Source: Erwinia tracheiphila | GTDB lineage: Bacteria; Pseudomonadota; Gammaproteobacteria; Enterobacterales; Enterobacteriaceae | Direction of reading: 5' to 3' | DNA: 64,000 nt | NCBI RefSeq assembly: GCF_021365465.1 | Contig: NZ_CP089932.1 | Location: 3,596,001-3,660,000, forward strand | Shown here: positions 63,519 to 64,000 of the stretch, piece after piece | Position numbering within the stretch: the stretch's first letter is position 1 | How the letters are laid out: each line of letters begins with the position of its first letter | The notes under the pieces: generated by a model | Seen by the model: the letters and a program-made list of their open reading frames with translations, nothing else | Database searches by the model: none | Told to the model about the DNA's origin: nothing | Position numbers and translations under genes: made by a program

Positions 63519-64000
63519 ATGAATTTACAGCATCATTTTTTGATTGCCATGCCAACACTACAGGACCCGTTGTTTAAACGCTCGGTAGTTTATATCTGTG
63601 AGCATAATGATGACGGTGCGATGGGACTTATTGTGAATAAGCCCATGGAAAATCTGACGGTAGATGGCATCCTGAAAAAGTTAAAGATTATGCCTACTCC
63701 GCGCGATCCCGAAAAAAAACTGGACAAGCCAGTTTTTGCTGGTGGCCCGCTGGCCGAAGATCGCGGTTTTATTTTACATTCGGCACAAAGCACTTTTTCT
63801 TCGAGCATTCGGGTGTCAGACAACACGGTCATTACCACCTCGCGCGACGTGCTGGAAACGCTGGGTACGCCAGGTCAACCCAGTAGCGTACTGGTTGCGC
63901 TGGGCTATTGTGCGTGGGAGAAAAATCAGCTGGAAAATGAGCTGTTAGAAAACGCCTGGCTTACCACCCCGGCCAACAGCAACATTCTTTTCAAAACCCC
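63519..64000 (+). CDS. yqgE: UPF0301 protein YqgE, 3' end outside window
   Basis: From ATG 63519 the frame reads [20 protein letters not shown] and stays open to the edge, about 160 of the family's 187 residues. [24 protein letters not shown] and [16 protein letters not shown] are family marks. The gene follows gshB in enterics and precedes yqgF. Biochemical role is unknown. Confidence 0.95.
   Translation, partial: MNLQHHFLIAMPTLQDPLFKRSVVYICEHNDDGAMGLIVNKPMENLTVDGILKKLKIMPTPRDPEKKLDKPVFAGGPLAEDRGFILHSAQSTFSSSIRVSDNTVITTSRDVLETLGTPGQPSSVLVALGYCAWEKNQLENELLENAWLTTPANSNILFKT

Overview
The window looks like chromosome of a plant-associated Erwiniaceae, probably Erwinia. Its backbone follows, with few breaks, the E. 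coli 64-66 min order: lysA/lysR, then lysS-prfB-recJ-dsbC-xerD-fldB-cptA-sdhE-ygfZ-(yqfA)-bglA-gcvPHT-ubiI-ubiH-pepP-ygfB-zapA-ssrS-fau-serA-rpiA-argP-yggE-argO-mscS-fbaA-pgk-epd-tktA-speB-speA-metK-galP-sprT-endA-rsmE-gshB-yqgE. Protein similarity to Enterobacterales is very high throughout. The many insertion sequences and broken genes suggest a lineage undergoing genome decay, such as a host-restricted Erwinia. The species was not determined.

Layout: 1-3205 holds lysA (cut by the window edge), its divergent activator lysR and an AraJ/YdhP-type exporter. 3206-9408 is an accessory island: a small lipoprotein with a trypsin-like catalytic triad, an Xre-like/RES toxin-antitoxin pair, a solo IS end, a dead IS3-family element, and a Tlde1-like peptidoglycan-targeting effector broken by an amber codon next to a putative periplasmic immunity gene. 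9409-18445 is conserved core (lysS to ygfZ), including the prfB programmed frameshift. 18487-22943 is a decay zone around bglA: yqfA is split by an IS1-family copy and frameshifted, a beta-glucoside PTS gene is internally deleted, and short remnants lie upstream of gcvP. 22944-27406 is the glycine cleavage operon. A decayed gene of unknown function (27807-29053) separates it from the ubiquinone hydroxylases, pepP, ygfB, zapA, 6S RNA and fau.

34976-46010 carries serA, rpiA, argP, yggE, an MFS remnant, argO with an 18-bp internal tandem duplication, a dead IS200, mscS and the fbaA-pgk-epd block. A bactofilin gene and tktA follow. At 50432-53055 an IS4-family element carries an IS481-family element nested in its right end, both with target duplications. 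53425-64000 is core again: polyamine synthesis (speB, speA), metK with MetJ-like boxes, galP with two gal operators, sprT, endA, rsmE, gshB and partial yqgE.

Functional themes are lysine/arginine/serine/glycine metabolism, one-carbon and folate flow (gcvPHT, ygfZ, fau, metK), lower glycolysis and the pentose phosphate pathway, ubiquinone synthesis, and a small accessory set for competition and stress. The best candidates for unusual biology are the Tlde1/immunity pair, the RES module, the compact protease lipoprotein, the decayed gene after gcvT and the bactofilin.
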